From: Phoenicibacter congonensis
GTDB lineage: Bacteria > Actinomycetota > Coriobacteriia > Coriobacteriales > Eggerthellaceae
Direction: 5' to 3'
Assembly (NCBI RefSeq): GCF_900169485.1
Contig: NZ_LT821227.1
Coordinates: forward strand, 868,001 to 932,000
Length of the DNA stretch: 64,000 nt
A program made the position numbers and the translations under genes. The notes below the pieces were generated by a model. The model was not told where the DNA came from. It saw only the letters and a list, made by a program, of their open reading frames with translations, and did not search any database. This document shows, piece after piece, positions 8,215-17,371 of this stretch (position 1 is the first letter of the stretch; each line of letters starts with the position of its first letter).

Positions 8215-9345
8215 ATGCCAGCGTACCTAGACGACAACGGAACCTGGTACGCGCTCTTCTACTACGAGAACTTTAAGAAAGAGAAGAAGAGGAAGAAGAA
8301 GCGCGGCTTCGGGACCGAGCAGGAGGCAAACGACTACGAGGACGACTTCAAGGCTAAGGCGTCGCTTGCAAGGTATCTGCCCTTCAAGGACTTCGCAGGC
8401 ATCTACATGGAGAACGTCGGCCCGAGGGTGCGGATCTCCACCTATGACACGAAGGTCCAATCGCTGAGCAAGTGGATCATCCCCTTCTTCGAGAAGAAGC
8501 CCCTGAACGAGATAACGTCGATAGACATAGTCCACTGGCAAGTTTGGCTGTCGGAGGCGAGGAAGAAGAACGGGGAGCCCCTGGCCCCCACCTACGTGAG
8601 GAAGCTCAACAGCGAACTTGCGGCCATCTTCAACCACGCGGCCAAGAACTACGACTTGGATCCCAATCCCGTCAAGAAGGTAAAGAAGACGGGCAAGCAA
8701 AAGACCGACGAGATGAAGATATGGTCGAAGACAGAGTTCGACCTGTTCCTCGACGCCATTTGCGACAAGGTGGCATCGTACTATGCCTTCGAGATACTTT
8801 ACTGGACGGGCATAAGGGAGGGGGAGCTCCTGGCGCTCACGCCAGCGGACTTCGATTTCGAGAACTGCTACCTCGATATAAGCAAATCCGTGTACAGGAG
8901 AGGCGGCGAGGACATCGTCGGGCCACCGAAGACGGAGAAGTCCTACCGGCAGTTCAGGATACCGAGGTTCCTGGCGGAGGAGGTAGAGGAATACATCAGG
9001 CTCTTCCTCCATATCGCGGACGATGAGCGGATCTTCGAGGGACTGACCAGGAAATATCTCTGCAATGAGATGGATAGGGGCTGCAAGATAGCGGGAGTAA
9101 AGAGGATCCGCGTGCACGACCTTCGCCACAGCCACGTCTCCATTCTGATAGACATGGGCTACAGCGCGACCGACATCGCCAACCGGGTAGGACACGAGTC
9201 CATCGACATCACGTACCGGTATGCGCACCTGTTCCCGAATTCGCAGCAGGACATGGCGGCGAGATTGCAAGATGCAGGCTCCCAGAGGAGATGCGTACAG
9301 AAATTCGAAGGGTGTCCCATTTGTGCGCACCCTTCATCTGGCTAG
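8215..9345 (+). CDS. int: Tyrosine recombinase (integrase 2)
   Basis: 376-aa tyrosine recombinase, paralogous to integrase 1 along its length (arm-binding domain, core-binding domain, catalytic domain). Catalytic residues are complete: R201 (TGIREGELLAL), H301/R304 (HDLRHSHVSIL), H327 (VGHES), Y336 (YRYAHLF). The C-terminal tail (about 355-376) has an unusual CPICAH group that might bind metal. The start is taken as the ATG at 8215; a GTG at 8206 would add three residues. Two adjacent integrases in one operon may act as a pair, or one may be a relic of a second element. Confidence 0.87.
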   Translation: MPAYLDDNGTWYALFYYENFKKEKKRKKKRGFGTEQEANDYEDDFKAKASLARYLPFKDFAGIYMENVGPRVRISTYDTKVQSLSKWIIPFFEKKPLNEITSIDIVHWQVWLSEARKKNGEPLAPTYVRKLNSELAAIFNHAAKNYDLDPNPVKKVKKTGKQKTDEMKIWSKTEFDLFLDAICDKVASYYAFEILYWTGIREGELLALTPADFDFENCYLDISKSVYRRGGEDIVGPPKTEKSYRQFRIPRFLAEEVEEYIRLFLHIADDERIFEGLTRKYLCNEMDRGCKIAGVKRIRVHDLRHSHVSILIDMGYSATDIANRVGHESIDITYRYAHLFPNSQQDMAARLQDAGSQRRCVQKFEGCPICAHPSSG

Positions 9346-9379
9346 CATTGTATGCTTGCCGAAAACGAGAGGTAGCTAG

Positions 9380-9745
9380 GTGAAGATGACTGAAGAAACC
9401 ACAATGGCCATTCCAGATGATGTTCGTGCTACTCTCATGGCGTTTGACGACGACTACCTTGCGGATGTGCTCAGGCTCTGGGATTGCGATTTCATGGATT
9501 GGTATGAACCTTTCGCTTTGATTTTCAGGTTTGAGTCGGATGACGTAATGATCTGGTGCGAGAACGAGGTTATAAAGCACAACCTAGGCGCAGTTGGTGG
9601 TGGGAATGTCGGCGATCACTTACCTGAAACCGTTAAGGCAAGCATCGAACCTGATGCTTGCCTTTGTTGGTTGCGCGACAAAAGCTATGATGAAATTATC
9701 GGATCAACGATGGTAAGCCGTGAGCTAGTTAAACGCTTATTGTAG
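9380..9745 (+). CDS. Hypothetical acidic protein
   Basis: 121-aa acidic, Trp/Asp-rich soluble protein with no signal peptide or membrane segment and no family I recognise (FDDDYLADVLRLWDCDFMDW). AGAGG lies 7 bp before the GTG at 9380; the ATG at 9386 is an alternative start. GC content is lower than in the integrases. It stands alone between integrase 2 and the convergent defence operon. Anti-restriction or regulator roles are possible for a small acidic ICE protein, but nothing shows this. Confidence 0.55.
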   Translation: MKMTEETTMAIPDDVRATLMAFDDDYLADVLRLWDCDFMDWYEPFALIFRFESDDVMIWCENEVIKHNLGAVGGGNVGDHLPETVKASIEPDACLCWLRDKSYDEIIGSTMVSRELVKRLL

Positions 9746-9785
9746 TTTGTTCCGATATTGTCGTCGGTAAAACAAACTTACCGTT

Positions 9786-11636
9786 TTAGAATTCGACATT
9801 GTCGAAAGTAAACGCCTCCAAAGCTTGGCTAATTAGTTTGTCCGTACGGCTTTTAATTTGATCGCGCGTCCATTTATCTACAGACACCAAATCTTCGTTT
9901 AGGTTAAGGCCATTGCGATAGCCCACATTGAATCCGTTTGAATCCTTTCTATCTCGCTTTTCAACGAATGACATATTGCTGAGTTTGGAGTTGTAGCCAG
10001 AAATCGTCAGATTGCCCAGCGTGTGCACAAGTTCAGCTTGGATTTTTTGTGCCTCTGATCTGTCGCCGCCCCCAATCATATCTACCCATTCCTGGGGAAT
10101 ATTTTCTCCCTGTGGGAAGACGTGTTCAATTGTCCATACGTAATTCCCGGAAGGATAGCGCTCCCATAACCCTTTCATTTCCTTGGTAACGCTGGGCTCT
10201 GCCAGAACAGTGAGTATGAATCGTGTCATATCCGGGTTGACATCATAAATCGGGCCAGCCAGTCGTTCTTCGAACGCTGCGTCGCTTGCAGAAATGTCAA
10301 CCAAGCGCTCGCGGATGTACTTAGCGGCCTCGGTGCCCTTGAGATTGCTATCTTCAATGCCTTCGCAAATGCTTATGAACAGGCGCTCAAGATCTCGGGT
10401 CGGTGGAGTATCTGTGATGTTTCGCCTTACGAAGAAGAGGGTGAGCAGCTCAACGATTCTCGCCAGCATACGATCATCTATTTTCAGCTCCACGCTTTTT
10501 TTCATGAGATGTAGGAGGAGCAGATACGACGGAACGCCCTGCGCTCTTGCAAGCTCCGTAAGTTCCGATTCGAGGTCTTTGTCCATGCCTTCACGGTTGA
10601 TGCCGATAATCTTAGAGTAGATCGATGAGTTTTCGATGAGCTCGTCCAAGACGCTCAATGCGCCGTTCTCTTGTCCAATTCTCTTCTCATAGATCTTCAG
10701 TAAGTTGGATCGTGTCGCCACGGATCCGAGTGGCAATTGCGCGCCTCCATCTTGAACGAAAGGCTTATTGATCGCCCTCCTGAATGCATCATAGTTTTGA
10801 CGGAAGAACCTCTCTTGCGTCGTGTAATCATCGCCTAGATTGCGTAGCATCTCCTGCCATTGATCGAAGTAGTAATCCAGCTCGTTTTCGTCGGCGTCAG
10901 CAACCTTTGCGAGCAGAGTGTTCTTTATCAAGTCGACAGCAGACAGCGGAACACCACGGTTGTTGAGAGAAGCAAATAGCGTATAAGCATCCGCATGGCT
11001 GTCTACACTTATTTGAACGAGAACGGCAGAGCAAAGTAGTCTGCTCATCTCAAGTAGCTTCTGGATGGATTGCTCATCGTCTAAACCGCAGATCTCTTCT
11101 CCCAGCCTGTCGTAGAAATAGTCGAACGCCTTTGCTATCTTTCTAACCCCATAGTATTTAGGCTTTTGCATCACAACATTGAGCCCAGCGTGCTCTTTTA
11201 ATGTCCATCGATAGTCCTCTAAATCGTGATTTTGAACCTGGGGCACAACACGACTCGTTCCTTTGTCTGCTTTGAGAATAAGCCTGTTTCGCAGTGGCCT
11301 CACATCATCCGAACTAATATCTTCATCTATAGCGTCAGGATGTTCGTTAATCCTTGCATATAGAGCACATAGAAGTAGGCTTATGGTCGTAAGTCGCTGC
11401 TGCCCATCGATGACCTCGAAATCTATGACGTTGGTTTTTGGATCTATCTCGCCTTGTATCACGATTATGGAACCAAGGAAGTATCCCGGGTCATTGTCAA
11501 AGATATCATCATAGAGGTTGGACCAATCACGCTGACCCCAAGTGTACTCACGTTGATACCTTGGTATGTAGTAGACCTTTGAAGCATCGGTCGATAGGAT
11601 ATTTGCAATAGATGGGTCACTAACATTCTTAATCAT
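9786..11636 (-). CDS. DUF262/DUF1524 protein, GmrSD-like Type IV restriction candidate
   Basis: 616-aa protein when started at the ATG at 11636, which has ACAGGAAAACAAC upstream. A longer frame opening at 11699 would overlap the upstream gene. The N-terminal DUF262 domain has YYIPRYQREYTW and the nucleotide-binding/ParB-like DGQQRLTT (about 77-84). The C-terminal DUF1524 region has an HNH-type core (WTIEHVFPQ ... LGNLTISGYNSKLSNMSF). This fused architecture is that of GmrSD and relatives, nucleases that attack modified phage DNA. It is the last gene of the WYL and Type ISP operon, suggesting a layered defence. Lower GC than the conjugation genes points to separate acquisition. Confidence 0.85.
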   Translation of the reverse strand: MIKNVSDPSIANILSTDASKVYYIPRYQREYTWGQRDWSNLYDDIFDNDPGYFLGSIIVIQGEIDPKTNVIDFEVIDGQQRLTTISLLLCALYARINEHPDAIDEDISSDDVRPLRNRLILKADKGTSRVVPQVQNHDLEDYRWTLKEHAGLNVVMQKPKYYGVRKIAKAFDYFYDRLGEEICGLDDEQSIQKLLEMSRLLCSAVLVQISVDSHADAYTLFASLNNRGVPLSAVDLIKNTLLAKVADADENELDYYFDQWQEMLRNLGDDYTTQERFFRQNYDAFRRAINKPFVQDGGAQLPLGSVATRSNLLKIYEKRIGQENGALSVLDELIENSSIYSKIIGINREGMDKDLESELTELARAQGVPSYLLLLHLMKKSVELKIDDRMLARIVELLTLFFVRRNITDTPPTRDLERLFISICEGIEDSNLKGTEAAKYIRERLVDISASDAAFEERLAGPIYDVNPDMTRFILTVLAEPSVTKEMKGLWERYPSGNYVWTIEHVFPQGENIPQEWVDMIGGGDRSEAQKIQAELVHTLGNLTISGYNSKLSNMSFVEKRDRKDSNGFNVGYRNGLNLNEDLVSVDKWTRDQIKSRTDKLISQALEAFTFDNVEF

Positions 11637-11676
11637 TGTTGTTTTCCTGTGTCTTATCGGACGGCTGTTGCTGGAA

Positions 11677-14600
11677 TCATTCTTCCGTTTGCCAAGCAAA
11701 AGGCCAATTCGCAGGTTGCTCTAATTCGTTAAGAGGAGGCAGAAGGCTAATGATGCTTTGTGTCTCCATAGCTACAGTCACAAGACGAGGGATTAGGCCA
11801 CTGATGTAGGCGTGATCTTCGCTATAGTCGTTGGGGTCGTTCACAATACCCGAAGCATTGTCCGTTTTCACCTGATAACGGTCTATTAACCATTCTAGCG
11901 GGCTGCGTCCATTTACCTTGTAATCATTGGCAGCTTCTGGAATGTCGGTAAAGGTCAGGTTCCCGTTATAGATGAGCGTCGTATGATCATCCACCTTCTT
12001 GCCCGTTTCTGGATCTTTGCGCTTGCCCCATTTCATTTTCTGCACTCGACCGGGATTGTCCAGATTGCCTCGGTACGTTAAAGGATATGGTTGAACGTTC
12101 TCGTAATCTAGGTGCAGCTGCGCGAGTTTTCGACCCGCTAAAGAAAATGCTCTAAAGTCCTCTGCAAGTGGAATACGAGGTAGTTCCTTCTTCAGGTTTG
12201 CTTCGAACCTGCTCCTATATTCAGGAGAATGAAGGATGCCATAGATATAGTAGAAAATATCTTCTTTGGTCAGCTCGACTCCGCCATGCTTTTTCGTACG
12301 AGCTGCCTGTTTACCATGCGCATCAAAAGCGCGCGGATAAATCTTTCTAAAAACATCTAGCGCCTCATCAGTAATAGCATCACGCCGTTCTGGTTCTCCT
12401 GACTCAAAAGAAAAAAGACCACCGAGCTCATTTCTTCTTTCATACCAATACATAGGAAAGAAAAGTCCCTTTTCAATCAAGTCGTAGCTAGGAATGCTGT
12501 CTACGATAAAGCAAGAGCTTTTCTTACTGCCGGGTCCTGATACCCCAATGCATAGGTTATAAGTTGTCCGTTCAGGAAAAATCTGCGGTATTTGATAAAC
12601 ACAGTTATTCATTTGGCGGCTTAGGTAGAGGTACTGCTCCGAAAACGGACGATAAGCTGTATCCCGAATAGCATCTCCTGAGAAAGTACCTCTCTTTTGC
12701 TGAACGAGATCTGATTTTAGTTCTCGAGTCCACTTGATCCGTGTCTCGTCTGAATCAACAAATGCATCGATGTTTTTCGGTTTGCCAGATGCTAGCCATC
12801 TATCGATCTCCTCGTTGTATGCTTCCGTCATTCTGGACATGTTGCGCTCCAACTCGGAGAAACTGTAATTCACTGCCCAAGGATCGCGATTTGTCTTAAC
12901 GCCACTTGACCAATTGATAAAGATCCCATGTGGTTCTTTGCCCTTTTCGATTCCGAGGGGTGCGAAATCGTACCAAGAATCGTCACGCTGGTTGAGCCAA
13001 TCCCCATGCCGATCCGGGACGATCCGATCCCATTCAAAAGCATCGTCTTGAGCAGCATCCTTGATTATTGCGAGCTTCTCTTCCCGTGTGAGGTAATCAC
13101 CGATGTCGTGGTAGTGAATAACACCGCGTTCCTCGGAGTTCGGATTCTTGATGAGCATAGTTATGACAATTGCAGCGCGTGATCCAGATCCGAAAATCTT
13201 ACCTCCTTCTTTCCGAGATTGCTCACCTTGCGTGTATTGGTTACCACGCAGATTGAACACATAAATCGAGCTAAACTCATCGGCGAGGGTCTTGCGGAAT
13301 CCATCCGTAGAGCCGCCGTCGAGCCAGCCACCGTTAGTGACGAAGGAGACGATGCCCCTGTTTCCGATGCGGTCAGACGCCCATCGGAATGCCCGGATGT
13401 ACGAATCGTACAGCGAGTTCTTAAGGGTTGCTGTTGAACGATCTGCATAGGTCGCCCTTATCTTCGCATCCAGCGTTGGGTACGAGAGGTTCTTTGCGTT
13501 GTCGTTTTCGTTCTTTTGACCGGCAGAATAAGGTGGATTCCCCACAATGACGTTGATGGGAGTTTCCATCTCCTTGATTATACGCTCCGTGTTGTCCACG
13601 AACATCTCAATGTCGAGCGGATCGCCTTCCTCGTACATCTGGAACGTATCCGTCAGAACTGCGCCCTCGAAAGGTACGTACTCCCCAGAGACGCGTGAAT
13701 GGTAGGCATACTCGATGTTGATGGTCGCTATGTAGTAGGCAAGCAGAAGTATCTCGTTGCACCATATCTCGCTACGGTACTTCATCGGCAACTTGTCCGT
13801 CGGCATGAGCTCTTCGTCCTGTATAAGGTTCACGATGAAGGTGCCAGTGCCCGTGAAGGGATCGAGTATGTTCACCCCCTTGTTGGCCAGGCTCAGTCCA
13901 AATTCCTTACGCAGCAGGCGATCAGTAGCATGCAGGATGTAGTTCACAACCTCATTCGGCGTGTAAACGATGCCCATCTTCTCGGATGTCGCCTTGAATG
14001 CCTGACTGAAGAATTTCTCGTAGAGTTCCTTGATGATCTTCTGCCGTCCGCCATCGGTCTTTACGCCCTCAGCTCTTAATTTGACGCTTGAGTACAATTC
14101 AGCGAGTTCCCTTTTCTCACCTTCTGTCTCTATACCATACTGCCTCAGCGTATCCACCATTTCTTCCATGGCGATAGAGACAGGATTCGAAGAAGCGAAT
14201 TCGGCTCCGGAAAAGAGCGCCTCGAATACGGGGAGCGTGATCATATGCTGGGCCAACATTTCGACGGCTTCATCCTCAGTGATACCGTTATTCAGGGAGT
14301 CTCTCAGACCTTTGAGGAATGACTCGAATTCCTTTGATGCGGGACCTTCGTTTAGGACGAGCTCGCCTACGCGCTCGATGTGTCGTTTGGCGATCTGCCC
14401 GATATCCTTTGCCCAATCTTCCCAATATACCTTTGTGCCGCACTTCTTGACGAGCACCGCATTGACCGCTTCTTGCAGCTCTTGATCCGTGAAGAATATC
14501 TTCATTTGCTCGCCGGTCTCGGCATCCTCTGCTGGCAAGTTATCACCTTTGCCGTCATGCTCAGAAGGAGGCTTGGCCTGATCCTTGCTGATGTTGATGA

Positions 14601-17358
14601 CGTCCACAACAGCTGTGGTGGCTGGATCGTATTCGAGCCCGTTGATCGCGCCGTCAAGCCTCTCGTCGTGGCTTCTGAGAGCTTGCACAATTTCCCAGAC
14701 GACCTTGAAGGCGTCGGTGTTGTCGAGTGCCTCCTCTGGCGTCATTCCCGCAGGTATGACCACGGGGAGGATGATGTAACCATATTCCTTGCCCTCGAAT
14801 CGGCGCATGACGCGCCCGACGGCCTGAACCACCTCGATGCGGGACTTCTTGGGCTGCAGGAACATGATGGCGTCGAGATTCGGGACGTCCACGCCTTCCG
14901 AGAGGCAGTGGACGTTTGACAGCACGTGGCATTCGCCGCCGTCCTCGTCGGGATCGTCGACGTCAGCTAGCCAACGCAGCTTCTCCTTGCGCAGGCCCAT
15001 GTCCATGGTGCCGTCGACATGGTCGACGCGACATTCCAGGAGGGGAACTTCGTTTCCCTGCTCGTTTTCATATTCGAGGTACGCGTTCACGGTCTGCTGG
15101 AAATACTCTGCCATGCGCTTCGATTCGGGGATGGTCGAACAGAATGCGACGGCGTTCTTGAGAGCTACACCCTCGTCGCCCTTGCCTTGATCGGCTAGAC
15201 CTTTCCAGCACCCTATGACCTTCGCTGCATCGGTGATCTCGAACCCATCTTCCTGCGCCATTGCCATCTGGTAGACATCGCTCACGACATCCTCGGAAAC
15301 CGTGAGGGCGATCACCCTGTAATCTGTGAGAAGACCCTCGTCCACAGCACGCCCGAACGTAAGGCGGTAGAAGACGGGACCGAACTTATCGATGTCATCC
15401 ATCGATGAGATCTCGTAGTTCTCCGTCTTAGCTTGCCTTCTGGCGTTGTCGCCATAGAGCTTGGGAGTCGCCGTCATGTAGAGGCGCTTCTTCGCTGATA
15501 CGAGTCTGTTGTTGTGGACCTTGGTGAACTCGCTCTGATTCTTGAGATCGTCCACGATCTCGGAAGCACCGGTGGTTCTGTGGGCCTCGTCGCAAACGAT
15601 CAGATCAAAGGGGTCGAGTCCCTTTCTCTGCGCGTCCGATACGACCTGGATAGACTGATAGGTTGAGAAGATAACGTTGACCCCAGACTTGCGGTCGAAC
15701 TTCGATATCTGGTTGTACAGGTCGTCTGGATCAGTGGTAGCGGGATACGGGATGTCGGAGAGCGATGTCTCCCACGTATCGCCATCAGTGCTGGATGCCT
15801 TGGCATCCGAGCATACTACTGCGCAGCGCATAGGGCGCTTCGACTGGTTGGCCCATTCCCTCATAGTCTGCGAGACGAGGGCAATCGATGGAGCCAGGAA
15901 AAGAACTACCGACCCTTCCGGGAGCAGCTCCTCTTCAAGCCTAAGGGAGGTCAGGGTTTTTCCCGTGCCACACGCCATGATGAGCTGACCGCGCTCATGT
16001 ACGTCGAAACCGTCAATGCAGGCATCGATGGCCTCGCGCTGGTGCGGCAACGGATCCTTGAACTTGCGTTCCATGGTTTCGCGACCTTCCATGAAGGCGT
16101 CCCAGTCCACCTCGGATTGCGCCATACCATCAGCAAATAGCCTTACGGTGTCCCATTGCTTGGCTATCTTGTTTAAGTTTGGTCCGAAATCGGCGCAGGT
16201 CGTGACGATCATGTTGTGCTTGTACTGATCCGTGGCACCGGTTTTGCCGTAGAACGTGGCGACATCGTTGTAGTCCAACGTGGCCTTCTGGTAGCACTTG
16301 CATTGGATCGCCCAGTAGCTTCCGTCCTCCGCGTCTTGGGCGACGAGATCGATGCCCATATCTATGCCGTCGTTCGTCGGCGCGTCCTTCCACATCCATA
16401 CGCGGCTGAACCTCTGGCTGTATACTGGGTCATGCTCCAGATAGAATCGGGTAGCGCGCTCGAATTTGTCTCCCTTTTCCCGTTCGCTTTCTGATGACGC
16501 CCTGATCCAGTCGATCACCTGGTATATCATGCGCGATGAGGACTGGTCGAACCTCACGCTTGCCGCATCGGGATAGTGCTTGCCCTGAAGTTTGAGGACG
16601 TTCTCCTCGACCTCTTTGAGCATCGACTCTTCGAGCGAGAGCACATCGACCACCCATGCGCACTGGAGATAGGGGTTGTAGATGCCCACCTTGGTGACGC
16701 CTTTGAACTCCTCTTGTTCCGAATGGAGGCTCAGCAGGTAGTAGAGAAGCACCTGGAGGGTCGAGTTCTTGTTCGGCTGGGCCTTCCTCACTTTGAGATC
16801 CCATATGGTGTCGGGCGTGAGGTAATCGGCGTCACCTGATTCGATGCTGTCGGAATAGCCTCCGCTGAAGGTGAAGCCGCTTGAGATCACGGGACCGTTC
16901 TCTGAGAAGAATTCGAGTGTGCGCTCTATGAGCGTTTGTATGTCAGATACGGTCTGATCGTCGGGTTTGATCTCGGACACTGGCTTATAGGCCCTGAACC
17001 CCGCCCTGAAAGCGGAATCGAATCCCGACAGCTTGCAGATGTCAACGATCCCCTGTGGAGAAATGCCAGCCCCAACGCTGAAGTTCTCACTGAGATCGGA
17101 GATAAGTTCCTCGGCTTGGTTTGTCGCCCCCACTAAAGATGCACCTGCCAAGGCAACTGAGAACACTTCCCTCGGAGCCGTTCCCTGCATGAGTCTCGTG
17201 CCGTAATCGACCGCGAGTCCCACCAGAGACGGGTGGACGTTGTAGTTCCCGGAGACGACTCGACTATCTTCATATTGGATCATGTCAAACTTCGAAAGGG
17301 GCAAATACCCCTTCCTAGGCTGATGTGCCGTTCCAACAATTTGTGTTACTGAGGGCAT
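11677..17358 (-). CDS. Type ISP-like restriction-modification enzyme with extra N-terminal nuclease-like region
   Basis: 1893-aa single-chain restriction enzyme. An Mrr-like PD-(D/E)XK nuclease sits at about 290-400 (D337 in GIDMGIDLVA, Q352-x-K354 in IQCKCY). The superfamily 2 helicase covers about 430-880 (Walker A GTGKT 464-468, DEAH 590-593, QAVGRVMRR). A linker is followed by an N6-adenine methyltransferase (about 1110-1420; motif I DPFTGTGTF at 1166, motif IV NPPY at 1274-1277), and a target-recognition region occupies the C-terminus. This order matches LlaBIII-type enzymes. The first 285 residues are additional and contain a second candidate nuclease core, DADYL ... WDLKV (D178, D187, K189). 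It lies between the WYL regulator (13 bp) and the DUF262 gene (40 bp). Expected function: modify the host genome and cleave unmodified phage DNA during translocation. Confidence 0.9.
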   Translation of the reverse strand: MPSVTQIVGTAHQPRKGYLPLSKFDMIQYEDSRVVSGNYNVHPSLVGLAVDYGTRLMQGTAPREVFSVALAGASLVGATNQAEELISDLSENFSVGAGISPQGIVDICKLSGFDSAFRAGFRAYKPVSEIKPDDQTVSDIQTLIERTLEFFSENGPVISSGFTFSGGYSDSIESGDADYLTPDTIWDLKVRKAQPNKNSTLQVLLYYLLSLHSEQEEFKGVTKVGIYNPYLQCAWVVDVLSLEESMLKEVEENVLKLQGKHYPDAASVRFDQSSSRMIYQVIDWIRASSESEREKGDKFERATRFYLEHDPVYSQRFSRVWMWKDAPTNDGIDMGIDLVAQDAEDGSYWAIQCKCYQKATLDYNDVATFYGKTGATDQYKHNMIVTTCADFGPNLNKIAKQWDTVRLFADGMAQSEVDWDAFMEGRETMERKFKDPLPHQREAIDACIDGFDVHERGQLIMACGTGKTLTSLRLEEELLPEGSVVLFLAPSIALVSQTMREWANQSKRPMRCAVVCSDAKASSTDGDTWETSLSDIPYPATTDPDDLYNQISKFDRKSGVNVIFSTYQSIQVVSDAQRKGLDPFDLIVCDEAHRTTGASEIVDDLKNQSEFTKVHNNRLVSAKKRLYMTATPKLYGDNARRQAKTENYEISSMDDIDKFGPVFYRLTFGRAVDEGLLTDYRVIALTVSEDVVSDVYQMAMAQEDGFEITDAAKVIGCWKGLADQGKGDEGVALKNAVAFCSTIPESKRMAEYFQQTVNAYLEYENEQGNEVPLLECRVDHVDGTMDMGLRKEKLRWLADVDDPDEDGGECHVLSNVHCLSEGVDVPNLDAIMFLQPKKSRIEVVQAVGRVMRRFEGKEYGYIILPVVIPAGMTPEEALDNTDAFKVVWEIVQALRSHDERLDGAINGLEYDPATTAVVDVINISKDQAKPPSEHDGKGDNLPAEDAETGEQMKIFFTDQELQEAVNAVLVKKCGTKVYWEDWAKDIGQIAKRHIERVGELVLNEGPASKEFESFLKGLRDSLNNGITEDEAVEMLAQHMITLPVFEALFSGAEFASSNPVSIAMEEMVDTLRQYGIETEGEKRELAELYSSVKLRAEGVKTDGGRQKIIKELYEKFFSQAFKATSEKMGIVYTPNEVVNYILHATDRLLRKEFGLSLANKGVNILDPFTGTGTFIVNLIQDEELMPTDKLPMKYRSEIWCNEILLLAYYIATINIEYAYHSRVSGEYVPFEGAVLTDTFQMYEEGDPLDIEMFVDNTERIIKEMETPINVIVGNPPYSAGQKNENDNAKNLSYPTLDAKIRATYADRSTATLKNSLYDSYIRAFRWASDRIGNRGIVSFVTNGGWLDGGSTDGFRKTLADEFSSIYVFNLRGNQYTQGEQSRKEGGKIFGSGSRAAIVITMLIKNPNSEERGVIHYHDIGDYLTREEKLAIIKDAAQDDAFEWDRIVPDRHGDWLNQRDDSWYDFAPLGIEKGKEPHGIFINWSSGVKTNRDPWAVNYSFSELERNMSRMTEAYNEEIDRWLASGKPKNIDAFVDSDETRIKWTRELKSDLVQQKRGTFSGDAIRDTAYRPFSEQYLYLSRQMNNCVYQIPQIFPERTTYNLCIGVSGPGSKKSSCFIVDSIPSYDLIEKGLFFPMYWYERRNELGGLFSFESGEPERRDAITDEALDVFRKIYPRAFDAHGKQAARTKKHGGVELTKEDIFYYIYGILHSPEYRSRFEANLKKELPRIPLAEDFRAFSLAGRKLAQLHLDYENVQPYPLTYRGNLDNPGRVQKMKWGKRKDPETGKKVDDHTTLIYNGNLTFTDIPEAANDYKVNGRSPLEWLIDRYQVKTDNASGIVNDPNDYSEDHAYISGLIPRLVTVAMETQSIISLLPPLNELEQPANWPFAWQTEE

Positions 17359-17371
17359 GGATTCTCTTCCT

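Noticed and set aside
8227-9330. 367-codon minus-strand frame opposite integrase 2
   Set aside because: Shadow of the integrase, which has all catalytic residues; the antisense peptide has no recognisable domain.
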